Source: Nostoc sp. ATCC 53789 (GTDB taxonomy: Bacteria; Cyanobacteriota; Cyanobacteriia; Cyanobacteriales; Nostocaceae). From it: a stretch of 64,000 nt of DNA. The stretch lies in the NCBI RefSeq assembly GCF_009873495.1, contig NZ_CP046703.1, positions 3,886,501 through 3,950,500 on the forward strand, read 5' to 3'. Made by a program: the position numbers and the translations under genes. How positions within the stretch are numbered: the first letter of the stretch is position 1; each line of letters starts with the position of its first letter. The notes beneath the pieces were generated by a model. That model worked only from the letters and a program-made list of their open reading frames with translations, had not been told where the DNA came from and did not search any database. Shown one piece after another: positions 18,551 to 27,556 of the stretch.

Positions 18551-19384
18551 ATGTCTCAATATGCTCATCCATCCGTTCTTGTTGATACCCAATGGCTGGA
18601 AAATCATCTCAACGATCCAAATGTTCGCATTATTGAAGTGGATATCAGTCCAAAGCCGTACAAAAATGCTCACATACCTGGTGCTGTCTTCTGGAACATC
18701 TTTAGAGATTTACTATTGCCCGATTTGAAACTGAACTTGGATACAGGAGCTTTTGAGAGGCTGATGGCACGTTCAGGCATCACTAATGATACAACAGTGA
18801 TTGCTTATGGCAGTTATCCTGGAACTGGAGCCTGGATTTTCTGGCTTTTGCAAGTCTTTGGGCATGAAAATGTAAAAGTTCTCAATGGTGGCTACCAGAA
18901 ATGGAAGTCAGAAGATCGTCCACTAGCAACTGAGTTATCCACGTTTCCTGCCACTGATTACCGTGCCAAAGCTACTGATGCTAGTCTGAGAGTATTACAT
19001 AATGAAGTTCAGGCATCGATTGGTAGAAGCGATTGCGTGTTGTTGGATGTCCGAACAATTCAAGAATACTGTGGTGAGTGGTTTTTCGATCAGCCGCCAA
19101 AAGCAGGTCAACTTACTGGTCATATTCCAGGTGCAGTGCATCTTGAGCATACCTTAACTTTCAATGAGGATGGCACTTTTAAATCATTCAAGGAATTGAA
19201 AAATCTTTATCACAGTAAGGGCATTACGGCTGATAAGGAAGTTTTTCCCTACTGTACTATCGGTGCGCGTTCTGGATATGTCTGGTTTGTCTTGAAGTAT
19301 TTATTGGGATACCCGAATGTTCGGAATTACGATGGCTCTTGGAATGAGTGGAGCCGTCTACCTGATGTAGCTATAGAGAAATAG
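18551..19384 (+). CDS. Two-domain rhodanese-type sulfurtransferase
   Basis: 277 aa made of two rhodanese domains. The N-terminal domain (~8-125) is inactive by motif. The C-terminal domain (~150-272) carries the active-site loop YCTIGARS with Cys235. The DVR and GHIPGAVHLEHT motifs are typical. It transfers sulfur from thiosulfate or 3-mercaptopyruvate to an acceptor; the CTIGARS loop does not settle which donor. A good ribosome site AGGAG precedes the ATG. Confidence 0.88.
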   Translation: MSQYAHPSVLVDTQWLENHLNDPNVRIIEVDISPKPYKNAHIPGAVFWNIFRDLLLPDLKLNLDTGAFERLMARSGITNDTTVIAYGSYPGTGAWIFWLLQVFGHENVKVLNGGYQKWKSEDRPLATELSTFPATDYRAKATDASLRVLHNEVQASIGRSDCVLLDVRTIQEYCGEWFFDQPPKAGQLTGHIPGAVHLEHTLTFNEDGTFKSFKELKNLYHSKGITADKEVFPYCTIGARSGYVWFVLKYLLGYPNVRNYDGSWNEWSRLPDVAIEK

Positions 19385-19539
19385 TGAGCTATTATTCGCA
19401 AATATAGCCAATAACCGCACCTTTACGGACGGACACCACTACCATTACCAAGATTAAAATCTCTTAACCTTTCGTTACAATCAAGATATCGAGAAGGACG
19501 AAAACAAACCTCTCGAAGCTGAAATCAAAGGTGAACGAC

Positions 19540-20664
19540 ATGAATGGCACAATTCGCGTTGGTAATCTCTTCGGAATTCCCTTCTATATCCATCCGTCAT
19601 GGTTTTTAGTTCTGGGTTTGGTAACTTGGAGCTATAGCAGTGGACTGGCGGCACAATTTCCCCAATTATCTGCGGGATTTGCTTTACTACTGGGATTGAT
19701 GACAGCGCTAATGTTATTTGCCTCTGTCGTCGCCCATGAATTAGGCCACAGTTTTGTTGCGATTCGTCAGGGAATTGATGTCAAATCCATCACACTGTTT
19801 ATATTTGGCGGTTTAGCTAGCTTAGAAAAAGAGTCAAAAACCCCAGGTGAAGCTTTCTGGGTAGCGATCGCAGGGCCTTTAGTTAGTTTCCTACTGTGCG
19901 GTATCGTTACAGCAATTGGTGTTACTACTACTGCATCAGGGCCATTAACTGCAATTCTTGGTGTTCTAGCTTCTGTTAACTTGGCATTAGCCCTATTTAA
20001 CCTGATTCCTGGCTTGCCATTAGATGGTGGAAATATACTGAAAGCTATCGTTTGGAAAGTTACAGGTAATCCTTATAAAGGCGTAACCTTTGCTAGTCGA
20101 GTTGGACAAATCTTTGGTTGGGTAGCAATTCTTTCAGGTGTACTTCCCCTAGTATTATTTGGCAACGCCGGTAACTTCTGGAACTTGTTAGTTGGCTTCT
20201 TCTTGTTACAAAATGCTGGTAATTCGGCTCAATTTGCCAGAGTGCAAGAAAAACTCACAGGTTTGACTGCTGAAGATGCTGTAACTCAAGATAGCCCGAT
20301 TGTATCTGGTAATCTTAGCCTGAGAGAGTTTGCCGATGAGCGAGTCATCAGTGGGCAAAACTGGCATCGGTTCTTAGTGACTGATGATGATGGACAATTA
20401 GTAGGTGCGATCGCAGTTGATAATTTACGAAATGTACCAACAGCATTGTGGTCAGAAACTCAAGTAAAAGAAGTCATGCGACCAATTACCGAATCTACCA
20501 CAGTCCAATCAGATCAACCTCTCCTAGAAGTCATACAGTTACTCGAAGAACAAAAGCTATCTGTGCTTCCCGTAATTCGTGAGAACGGCGTTCTAGTTGG
20601 AATTTTAGAAAAAGCTGCAATTATCCAGCTACTTCAAAGCCGAACTCAACCAAACCCTGCGTAA
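19540..20664 (+). CDS. Site-2-protease-type M50 metallopeptidase with CBS domains
   Basis: 374 aa. Integral-membrane zinc protease with HELGH at ~66-70 in a membrane helix and the second metal motif LPLDGGN at ~160. The soluble C-terminal part (~245-370) holds two CBS motifs (VKEVMRPITESTTVQSD, LSVLPVIRENGVLVGI) that usually bind adenine nucleotides. By family it cleaves membrane substrates such as anti-sigma factors. Start set at the ATG 19540, preceded by AAAGGTGA; a GTG at 19531 is the alternative. Confidence 0.87.
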   Translation: MNGTIRVGNLFGIPFYIHPSWFLVLGLVTWSYSSGLAAQFPQLSAGFALLLGLMTALMLFASVVAHELGHSFVAIRQGIDVKSITLFIFGGLASLEKESKTPGEAFWVAIAGPLVSFLLCGIVTAIGVTTTASGPLTAILGVLASVNLALALFNLIPGLPLDGGNILKAIVWKVTGNPYKGVTFASRVGQIFGWVAILSGVLPLVLFGNAGNFWNLLVGFFLLQNAGNSAQFARVQEKLTGLTAEDAVTQDSPIVSGNLSLREFADERVISGQNWHRFLVTDDDGQLVGAIAVDNLRNVPTALWSETQVKEVMRPITESTTVQSDQPLLEVIQLLEEQKLSVLPVIRENGVLVGILEKAAIIQLLQSRTQPNPA

Positions 20665-20671
20665 TAATTAC

Positions 20672-20738
20672 TAATTCGTAATGGGCTTCTCTGCGAGACG
20701 CTAAACGCGAACGCCCCGCTACGCTAACGTAATTCGTA
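20672..20738. repeat. GC-rich dispersed repeat between short direct repeats
   Basis: A GC-rich segment (CTTCTCTGCGAGACGCTAAA... CGCTACGCTAACG) is flanked by direct repeats TAATTCGTA at 20672-20680 and 20730-20738, suggesting insertion of a short element. Confidence 0.5.
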
Positions 20739-20764
20739 CTTAAAGCTTAGACTCCACTCATATT

Positions 20765-20798
20765 AAAGGGAAAGGGATAATAAAACCTTTCCCTTTTT
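20765..20798 (+). terminator. Rho-independent terminator after the M50-CBS gene
   Basis: Perfect 11-bp stem AAAGGGAAAGG / CCTTTCCCTTT with a 10-nt loop, followed by TTC on the plus strand. It lies 100 bp past the protease stop. Confidence 0.7.
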
Positions 20799-20819
20799 CG
20801 CTATTTTGGAATTATATGG

Positions 20820-20922
20820 CAATACAGTTCAGTTAAGCCCGAAATCCTTTGTAGAGACGTTGCATTGCAACGTCTCTACAGACCTAAAATCAATACCAAA
20901 AATCCTTAACTGAACCGTATTG
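20820..20922. mobile_element. 103-bp MITE with 18-bp TIRs and 10-bp target duplication
   Basis: Termini CAATACAGTTCAGTTAAG (20820-20837) and CTTAACTGAACCGTATTG (20905-20922) are inverted repeats with one mismatch. The direct repeat AATTATATGG flanks the element at 20810-20819 and 20923-20932. A 31-nt palindrome (TGTAGAGACGTTGC...) lies inside at 20850-20880. There is no transposase, so it must have moved in trans. Confidence 0.8.
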
Positions 20923-20924
20923 AA

Positions 20925-22145
20925 TTATATGGAGTTGAGAACAACAGATAAATTTCCACCTTCTGGCTTCTTAAGCATTTCTGCGGTGATGGCACGTTGC
21001 CAAGTTAATTCTTTTGTTGTCTCATCCCAATGCCAGCGTAATAAGTTAGCGGATTGACTCTTAACAATTCCTGGTAAACCAATCGCTTTTCTAGGTGCAT
21101 TAGTAGCTAAAGCGATCGCACTTTCTACATCACAAATTCCCCACTTCACTAAATTCTGTACTCCCACCAATAAGGGTAAAGTCGTCCCTGACAAAGTGCC
21201 ATCAGCCAATCGTGCCGTACCGTTTTTAACTTCAATTTGTCGGCTGTCCCAAGGATACACGCCATCAGGTAGCCCCAGAGGAGAAAGGGCATCGCTGACG
21301 AGAAAGAGTCCTTGTTCTTGATAGCTAGCGCGAAGCAAAATTTGTAGCATCATGGGCGAAACGTGTTCACCATCAGCAATAAAACCACACATTACATCAG
21401 GATTGATAATTGCTGCCCCTAATAATCCTGGTTCGCGGTGATGTAATGCTGGCATGGCATTGAAGGCATGAGTTACCATCGTTGCACCTTGTTCAAAGGC
21501 ACATTGTGCTTGAGCAGATGTTGCCTGAGAATGCCCTAAACTGACAGTAATCCCCAGAGAACGCAAATATGGAATTACTTCGCCAGTGAAATCTAACTCC
21601 GGTGCTAAGGTGATGACTTTCACGATATGGGCATAATCACCCAAAACCCACTTTACCCGATCCATTGTCAGGGGTAACAGGTACTCTGCTGGGTGTGCGC
21701 CGCGCTTTTGAAAATTCAAAAATGGCCCTTCTAGATGTACTCCCAGAATCTTTGCACCTGCTGGCTGATTGGGGAGAACTTCAGCAATAATAGCAAGCGA
21801 TCGCTGAATATTTTCTACTGAAGTTGTCACAAGTGTCGGTAAAAATCCATCTACCCCAACATCCCATAAAAATTGTGAGATTTCCTGGAGCTTATGAGCA
21901 TTTTCAGCCGTTAAATCAGGAAATGCCAATCCCAAAGCACCGTTAATTTGCAAATCAACGCCACCCAATGAAATCCAGTCGCCTGCAACATTTATTATGG
22001 ATGCACGGCTGTATGTCTCTACTGTACTCATTGGCAAGATTTGCTCAATTATGCCCTCTTCATCAACCAAGAGCATTTGCAAATCTTTGTAACCAGGCAC
22101 TCTAGCATTGATAATATCTACAGGATTTTGTGTTGCTTGGGTCAT
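20925..22145 (-). CDS. nagA: N-acetylglucosamine-6-phosphate deacetylase
   Basis: Amidohydrolase that deacetylates GlcNAc-6-phosphate in amino-sugar recycling. About 406 aa from the ATG at 22145 (MTQATQNPVD); an upstream 17-codon extension is open but hydrophobic and unlike the family. Motifs in order: GGVDLQINGA, the metal-binding Glu in GVHLEGPFLN, His in SLGHSQAT, His in VTHAFNAM and the catalytic Asp in LVSDALSP. The stop codon lies within the right-hand target duplication of the adjacent MITE, so insertion happened at the very end of this gene without changing it. Confidence 0.9.
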   Translation of the reverse strand: MTQATQNPVDIINARVPGYKDLQMLLVDEEGIIEQILPMSTVETYSRASIINVAGDWISLGGVDLQINGALGLAFPDLTAENAHKLQEISQFLWDVGVDGFLPTLVTTSVENIQRSLAIIAEVLPNQPAGAKILGVHLEGPFLNFQKRGAHPAEYLLPLTMDRVKWVLGDYAHIVKVITLAPELDFTGEVIPYLRSLGITVSLGHSQATSAQAQCAFEQGATMVTHAFNAMPALHHREPGLLGAAIINPDVMCGFIADGEHVSPMMLQILLRASYQEQGLFLVSDALSPLGLPDGVYPWDSRQIEVKNGTARLADGTLSGTTLPLLVGVQNLVKWGICDVESAIALATNAPRKAIGLPGIVKSQSANLLRWHWDETTKELTWQRAITAEMLKKPEGGNLSVVLNSI

Positions 22146-22253
22146 CACACTGACGAGAAGAAAGATAAATCTGATTTTAGATCCAACCAACATCAATCAA
22201 TGAGATGATAAATCGGCATAACCTAGCTTCCATAAGCTAGCTCAATTGAAGAA

Positions 22254-22412
22254 GAATTCAGAAGTCAGAATGAAGACGCGACGATCGAAGACTCGCTAAC
22301 GCTTCGCTATCGTGGACTCGCTAACGCTGCGCTATCCACTCTTTCGTTCAAAATTCATTCTGTTAGCGGAAGCGGGGCGTTTAGCCCATTCTAGCTCCTG
22401 ACTCCTGAATTC
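22254..22412. repeat. Dispersed repeat, copy A (GAATTCAGRAGTCAG termini)
   Basis: Bounded by GAATTCAGAAGTCAGAAT and the inverted CTCCTGACTCCTGAATTC. Inside is ACTCGCTAACGCTGCGCTAT, which recurs in inverse orientation in the element at 48622-48820. It fills most of the nagA-purE gap; no gene seen. Confidence 0.6.
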
Positions 22413-22456
22413 TGTTTCGATAATTTTGAATTTTCAATTTTTAATTTTTAATTATT

Positions 22457-22975
22457 ATGACTCTCCTAATTGGTATTATCATGGGCAGCGATTCTGATTT
22501 GCCCACCATGAAAGACGCGATCGCAGTTTGTGACGAATTTGGCGTTGAAAGCGAAGTGGCGATCGTTTCTGCTCACCGTACTCCAGAACGGATGGTGCAA
22601 TATGCTCAACTCGCACACCAACGCGGTATTAAAGTGATTATTGCCGGTGCCGGTGGTGCTGCCCATCTGCCTGGAATGGTAGCGTCTTTAACACCACTTC
22701 CTGTTATTGGTGTTCCTGTAGTCACCAGGAACTTACAAGGTGTAGATTCTTTGTATTCTATTTTACAAATGCCTGCGGGTATTCCTGTGGCAACAGTGGC
22801 GATCGGTAATGCCAAAAATGCCGGACTTTTAGCAGTACAAATTCTTGCAACTCATCAACCAGAATTGCTAGAAAAAGTGCAACAATATCGCCAAACCCTC
22901 TGTGAATCAGTAAATGCAAAGCAAGAAAAGCTAGAACGATTAGGCTATGAGCAATATTTACAGCAGATGTTTTAA
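22457..22975 (+). CDS. purE: N5-carboxyaminoimidazole ribonucleotide mutase
   Basis: Converts N5-CAIR to CAIR in purine synthesis. The 172 aa show the PurE fold signatures: [14 protein letters not shown] at the N-terminus, [10 protein letters not shown] with the catalytic His, [13 protein letters not shown] and GVPV. The C-terminus carries an extra charged helix common in bacterial PurE. purB, for a later step, is 19 kb away. Confidence 0.94.
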   Translation: MTLLIGIIMGSDSDLPTMKDAIAVCDEFGVESEVAIVSAHRTPERMVQYAQLAHQRGIKVIIAGAGGAAHLPGMVASLTPLPVIGVPVVTRNLQGVDSLYSILQMPAGIPVATVAIGNAKNAGLLAVQILATHQPELLEKVQQYRQTLCESVNAKQEKLERLGYEQYLQQMF

Positions 22976-23120
22976 TAAAAATTAACACCAAAGCAATAGG
23001 GAGACAAGAAAGTCTTTCCCCGATGCCCAATACAACTCTTGGAGAGGCTGCACCCTAAGCGTAGCTATGCCGTAGGCTTTACGACTTCGCTCAGTACAAG
23101 TGCCCCATAACAAATGACAA

Positions 23121-23420
23121 ATGACTAACCAAACTATTCGTGTTGTTGCCCATATTATTGCTTTGCCTAACAAAGTAGAAGATGTAAAAGCTGTACTGTT
23201 GGAACTCATTGAGCCAACCCGTCAGGAAGCAGGTGCGATAAAGTATGAACTTTTGCAAAACCAATACGACCCAACAGACTTTACTGTTGTAGAAGAGTGG
23301 ACTTCTCATGAAGCCCTAAATGCTCATCTAGATTCGCCCCATTTCCAAGTGGGAGCAGCCAAACTAGAAGCTTTAGTGGCTGCCGCACCAGATATCCGCA
23401 AATACCATCTTTTGGCATAA
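23121..23420 (+). CDS. Antibiotic-biosynthesis-monooxygenase-domain protein (YgiN-like)
   Basis: 99-aa single ABM domain: IRVVAHIIALPNKVEDVKAV, then GAIKYELLQNQYDP, FTVVEEWTSHEALNAHLDSP and HF. Such dimeric ferredoxin-like proteins include quinol monooxygenases, but most have no known substrate. No clear ribosome site. The upstream 145-bp gap carries a GC-rich dispersed repeat. Confidence 0.8.
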   Translation: MTNQTIRVVAHIIALPNKVEDVKAVLLELIEPTRQEAGAIKYELLQNQYDPTDFTVVEEWTSHEALNAHLDSPHFQVGAAKLEALVAAAPDIRKYHLLA

Positions 23421-23581
23421 TGTCATATTGCTCACTTAAAGCAAATTCTTTATTTTTAGGGATCATTTGGAATATCTCAGCTTTCAATTCTAAGATGGAA
23501 GCGATCGCTCCAGAATCAAGTCAGCATTCTGAAGTATCTTGATCCTGAGGCCGTAGTCAAAAATTGAGAGCGACAACATCC

Positions 23582-24358
23582 ATGTGTCAATTGCTCGGAA
23601 TGAATTGCAATGTTCCAACGGATATTTGCTTTTCTTTTGAAGGGTTTTCTGCACGGGGAGGAAAAACGGATGATCATAGCGATGGTTGGGGCATTGCTTT
23701 CTTTGAAGGGAAGGGATGTCGGATGTTTTTAGATGCCCAACCTTCTGTTGCTTCTCCTGTCGCAGAGTTTGTGCGGAGTTATCCTATCCACTCAACCCAT
23801 GTCATCGCCCATATCCGTAAAGCTACCCAGGGTGAAGTTGCCTTACACAACTGCCATCCTTTCCGCAGAGAATTGTGGGGTCAATATTGGGTGTTTGCCC
23901 ACAATGGTAATTTGCCAGATTTTGATCCAGAAAATTTGGGATTTTATCAAGCCGTAGGTGATACAGATAGTGAAAAAGCATTCTGTCTGATGCTAGAAAC
24001 ATTGCGATCGCGCTTTCCTGATGGTAAACCTGACATCAAGAAACTGTACCCTGTACTCAAACAAATTAGTGATGCAATTGCAGAAAGAGGTATATTTAAT
24101 TACTTATTATCTGATGGAGAACACTTTTTTGCTCATTGTTCAACTAACCTCAGCTACATTGTCCGTCAAGCGCCCTTTGCAGCTGCCCATTTAATCGATC
24201 AAGACATGACTGTAGATTTTCGGGAAGTGACTACCGAACGCGATCGCGTTGCTGTCATTGCTACTACTCCCCTGACTGACAACGAAGTTTGGACAAAAAT
24301 TCAACCGGGAGAATTACTAGTTTTTCAGGATGGGCTACCACTGAAAATATGTATTTAG
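23582..24358 (+). CDS. Class II glutamine amidotransferase (YafJ-like)
   Basis: Ntn-hydrolase-type amidotransferase domain, 258 aa. The start at 23582 places Cys2 (MCQLLGMN) as the N-terminal nucleophile after Met removal; the open frame starts six codons earlier. Other marks: DGWGIAFFEG, VIAHIRKATQG, WVFAHNGNLPDF and GDTDSEKAF. No synthase domain is attached, so the amide acceptor is unknown. Confidence 0.85.
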   Translation: MCQLLGMNCNVPTDICFSFEGFSARGGKTDDHSDGWGIAFFEGKGCRMFLDAQPSVASPVAEFVRSYPIHSTHVIAHIRKATQGEVALHNCHPFRRELWGQYWVFAHNGNLPDFDPENLGFYQAVGDTDSEKAFCLMLETLRSRFPDGKPDIKKLYPVLKQISDAIAERGIFNYLLSDGEHFFAHCSTNLSYIVRQAPFAAAHLIDQDMTVDFREVTTERDRVAVIATTPLTDNEVWTKIQPGELLVFQDGLPLKICI

Positions 24359-24501
24359 CTAAAAATGCGTCCTGTTGGCGAATTCAAAAATTCACCAAAA
24401 ATTTTCCCATTTAGATAGTTTCTAGATGGGTTTTGTTTTTCATAGTAATATACGGGATGCGGGAAACTCAGTCTTTAATCTCACCAGGAGAGTCTAGTTA
24501 A

Positions 24502-25320
24502 TTGGCTAAACAGCGACTCGACACACTATTAGTAGAGCTAAATTTATGTTCTTCTCGCGCCTTGGCACAAAGGTTAATTCAGGCGGGGGAAGTGACTGTT
24601 AATCAGCAGCTAGTTGATAAGCCTGGTACAGAAGTTGATATTGCGGCTCAAATAAATATTAAAGAGCGATCGCCTTTTGTTTCTAGAGGCGGTGAAAAAC
24701 TCTCCAAAGCTTTGTCAGTATTTGCCATCCCTGTAAAAGATCGCATTTGTTTAGATGGTGGGATTTCTACAGGTGGTTTTACTGATTGTCTCTTGCAAGC
24801 TGGAGCAAAACAAGTTTACGGCATTGATGTTGGTTACGGACAAGTTGACTGGGGGCTGCGAAATGATTCGCGGGTGATTTTGCGAGAACGTACCAATTTA
24901 CGCCAACTACGACCAGAGGAGTTATATAGCGAAAACGATCCGATTCCTGATTTGGCGGTGGTTGATGTATCGTTTATTTCTTTAACTAAGATTCTGCCTG
25001 CTTTGTGGCAACTAACTCAAGCTAACCGAGAAGCTGTATTGTTAGTCAAGCCACAGTTTGAAGTTGGCAGATCCCGTGTGGGTAAAAAAGGTGTTGTGCG
25101 AGATCCAAACGACCAAGCTGATGCTATTTTTCAGGTGTTGCAAGCAGCCCACGGATTAGGATGGAAATACAAAGGCTTAACTTGGTCGCCGATCACTGGC
25201 CCGGCTGGGAATATCGAATATCTTTTGTGGTTGGGAATGGAAAGTGAAATACCATTACCCGATTTAGAGGCAATTAAGCAAATAACGCAATCAGCAACAA
25301 CTGATTTACGGAAAAGTTAA
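24502..25320 (+). CDS. tlyA: TlyA-family rRNA 2'-O-methyltransferase
   Basis: An N-terminal S4 RNA-binding domain (residues ~3-60, RLDTLLVELNLCSSRALAQR) is followed by an FtsJ-like SAM methyltransferase domain. Motif I is DGGISTGGFTDCLLQ, with Ile where Ala is common. The catalytic residues fit DVSF and LLVKPQFE. TlyA enzymes methylate 16S and/or 23S rRNA cytidines. The start is TTG, supported by AGGAGA upstream. The stop codon overlaps that of cp12 on the other strand. Confidence 0.87.
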   Translation: MAKQRLDTLLVELNLCSSRALAQRLIQAGEVTVNQQLVDKPGTEVDIAAQINIKERSPFVSRGGEKLSKALSVFAIPVKDRICLDGGISTGGFTDCLLQAGAKQVYGIDVGYGQVDWGLRNDSRVILRERTNLRQLRPEELYSENDPIPDLAVVDVSFISLTKILPALWQLTQANREAVLLVKPQFEVGRSRVGKKGVVRDPNDQADAIFQVLQAAHGLGWKYKGLTWSPITGPAGNIEYLLWLGMESEIPLPDLEAIKQITQSATTDLRKS

Positions 25321-25577
25321 ACGTCGTAGATTAGACATTCTACGGAAGCAGGATGGCGATCGCAATAGTTTTCTAAAGAGTTTTTCTTTGCTTTTGCTTG
25401 CTGCTGATCGGCTTTCTCTGCTTGCAATTCTTCCACAATGTCCCAGGCTACGGCACAACCCGCAGAATCGCTGCCATTTAGCTCACAAGTTGTACGAGCT
25501 TCAGTAATGGCTTCAGTAATGGCTTCTTCAAGATTTGCTACACCAGCAGTTTCAAATGAGTTTAGGGTAGTTGTCAT
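25317..25577 (-). CDS. cp12: CP12, Calvin-cycle redox regulator
   Basis: Small disordered protein that links GAPDH and phosphoribulokinase into an inactive complex in the dark. Both redox cysteine pairs are present (Cys31/Cys41 and Cys72/Cys81), and the AWDIVEEL motif follows the first pair. Two peculiarities: a 12-bp tandem duplication (25501-25524) lengthens the N-terminal helix (AITEAITEA), and the C-terminus is CLIYDV rather than the usual CRVYxD-type ending. The stop overlaps the tlyA stop by three bases in opposite orientation. Confidence 0.93.
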   Translation of the reverse strand: MTTTLNSFETAGVANLEEAITEAITEARTTCELNGSDSAGCAVAWDIVEELQAEKADQQQAKAKKNSLENYCDRHPASVECLIYDV

Positions 25578-25771
25578 GATCCTTTCACCTTTAATTTACG
25601 CAGATAGATATTAGGGGATGAGGATAGTTTTTTCTATAACCTTCTCCCTGTAACCTGTTTCCTCAATCTTGCATACCAAATTCGAAATGTCAGTCAATTG
25701 TCAGAAGAGCTTGATAGAAGTTCATAAACACTTGTAAACAGTAACAAATGCTTAACAAAAATTATTTATTC

Positions 25772-27136
25772 TCAATATTTTATGCCTAACTCTTGTCGCA
25801 AACGATACAGAATTGTATTTTGATCGACTTGAGAGAGAATTTCTTGAATTACGCTGCTAGCACCCAACTGTCCCCAAGTGCAGCCTTTTTCGAGATACAC
25901 CTGAGCAGCTTTACCAACGGAGTATGCACCATAACCAGCAATACCAGCTTGAGCGATCGCACTGCCAGCAAAAGCACTAATATTGCTGGGATTGTCAGCA
26001 CTGGTTATTGCAGCAGTAGTTTTACCTAAGCCCAAAATAAAACTACTACCTAGTTCCCCCAGTAGCAAGCCACCAGAACTAAATAAAATCGTTTTTAAAA
26101 TTTTTCCGGCTTCATAGCTAGTCATCGGCAAACCATATAATCTAGCTAGAGCGCGAATTAAAGCTAAATCGGCAACAGTTCCGCCAAGGATATCTAAAAA
26201 GGCGATGGGATTGAGCATTACTGCCAAAGCTTTGTATTTGGTAAATTGCCAAATGATATTTTCAGCTTCTTGTTCGCGTAAGTCGATGGTTTTTTGAGCA
26301 ATGGCGGCTTCTGCATCCCGTGCTTGGATAAGGGCATTTAAAGCCAGAAGCGATCGCCCTTCCCGATTCAGAATGTTCAGAATTGTCTCTTTGAGTTCGT
26401 CTACTTGCGGTGGTGGTGTCTCCCATTCATAACTGACACGCCCATCAGGCCACTCAACCCGCACTTCCATTGCTGCTGGTTCCGCCGCCACCATGACAAT
26501 TTCATCTGGTAATAGAGGTTTGGCTTGAGGGTTCCCAGCACCCAATTGTTGCAAATTTTGGTAAATCGCTCCCCGGTCTGTATCTGGGTAAAGGTCGATT
26601 TTGTTAAATACTAAAATTAGGGGTTTTTGCGATCGCCGCAATTCCAGCAATGCCTGATACTCAGTGCGCGTGATATCACCAGACACGACAAACAAAATCA
26701 AATCCGCCTGATGCACAACTTCTCGTGCCATATCCGCCCGTGACTCACCCTCAATTTCATCTAATCCTGGGGTATCAATTAACTCTACTAGTACCTTACC
26801 TCCTGGCTGCCAACGCACCGAACGGGGCCATTGAGTGACACCGTTTAGGGGCCCAGTTTGCAAAATTTTGTCTCCCAGTAAAGCATTTAAAACTGCTGAT
26901 TTACCGCGACTCACCAAACCAAAAGCGGCAATTCTAATCACGTTAGAGTCCAGCTTGTTGAGTGTAGAGTTCAAAGCTTCCAATTCCGGTTTTAACAAAC
27001 CTGCCAATTCCGGGTTAGATGACAACTGTCCTGATTTGCGGAGATATCCATACCAAGACAGTGCTTGTCTGAGACTAGCGCGGGCACGATTTAAATGAGT
27101 TTCTTGCAGATTTCGCACAAAGTTAGGTTGATTCAA
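25772..27136 (-). CDS. Era/dynamin-like GTPase with C-terminal membrane-type region (DUF697-like)
   Basis: 454 aa. The G domain shows G1 GLVSRGKS (73-80), G3 DTPGL (121-125) and G4 NKID (178-181). The C-terminal half (~295-430) is hydrophobic, with Gly/Ala-rich helices (FLDILGGTVADLALIRALAR, LLLGELGSSFILGLG), as in DUF697 GTPases. A role at the membrane is likely; the specific process is unknown. Confidence 0.82.
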   Translation of the reverse strand: MNQPNFVRNLQETHLNRARASLRQALSWYGYLRKSGQLSSNPELAGLLKPELEALNSTLNKLDSNVIRIAAFGLVSRGKSAVLNALLGDKILQTGPLNGVTQWPRSVRWQPGGKVLVELIDTPGLDEIEGESRADMAREVVHQADLILFVVSGDITRTEYQALLELRRSQKPLILVFNKIDLYPDTDRGAIYQNLQQLGAGNPQAKPLLPDEIVMVAAEPAAMEVRVEWPDGRVSYEWETPPPQVDELKETILNILNREGRSLLALNALIQARDAEAAIAQKTIDLREQEAENIIWQFTKYKALAVMLNPIAFLDILGGTVADLALIRALARLYGLPMTSYEAGKILKTILFSSGGLLLGELGSSFILGLGKTTAAITSADNPSNISAFAGSAIAQAGIAGYGAYSVGKAAQVYLEKGCTWGQLGASSVIQEILSQVDQNTILYRLRQELGIKY

Positions 27137-27253
27137 GATTTGACAAACAACAGGCTACATATCCATTTTGATCTAATTTCAAGACTGATAGCCTGTTTTG
27201 CCAAATTACGCAATTGTTCTAATTATTTACACACCTCTTTGTGCAATGTTCAT

Positions 27254-27556
27254 TTAGAACATGGGATCGTGTTGATTATCCCAACACTTGCGATCGCGCC
27301 AGCTTCTCCCAGTATATTCACATTCAGAGGCATCATCTATCCAAGGAATCGATGTAGAGTAGTGCGAGGTTCCAATGGAAGCGAATAAACTAGTAGTGAA
27401 TAAGGGCAATAATAAGGATAAAGTTGTCAATGTACAAATTGGTAAAATTATTAAATATCCAGTGAGTATCAGAACGTTAGTAGGAGTCCAAAAAACTCTG
27501 CCTATTTTATTATTTTGGCGAGTTTTTAAGTTAGTTTTTGAATTCGAAAAAAGCAT
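27254..27556 (-). CDS. Small membrane protein with Cys-containing tail
   Basis: 100 aa. A basic N-terminus is followed by a long hydrophobic stretch (~28-62) and a tail with two cysteines (ASECEYTGRSWRDRKCWD) near the C-terminus. This tail resembles one I recall from short cyanobacterial hypothetical proteins, but that is memory, not a search. Overlapping plus-strand frames have no such structure. Confidence 0.55.
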   Translation of the reverse strand: MLFSNSKTNLKTRQNNKIGRVFWTPTNVLILTGYLIILPICTLTTLSLLLPLFTTSLFASIGTSHYSTSIPWIDDASECEYTGRSWRDRKCWDNQHDPMF

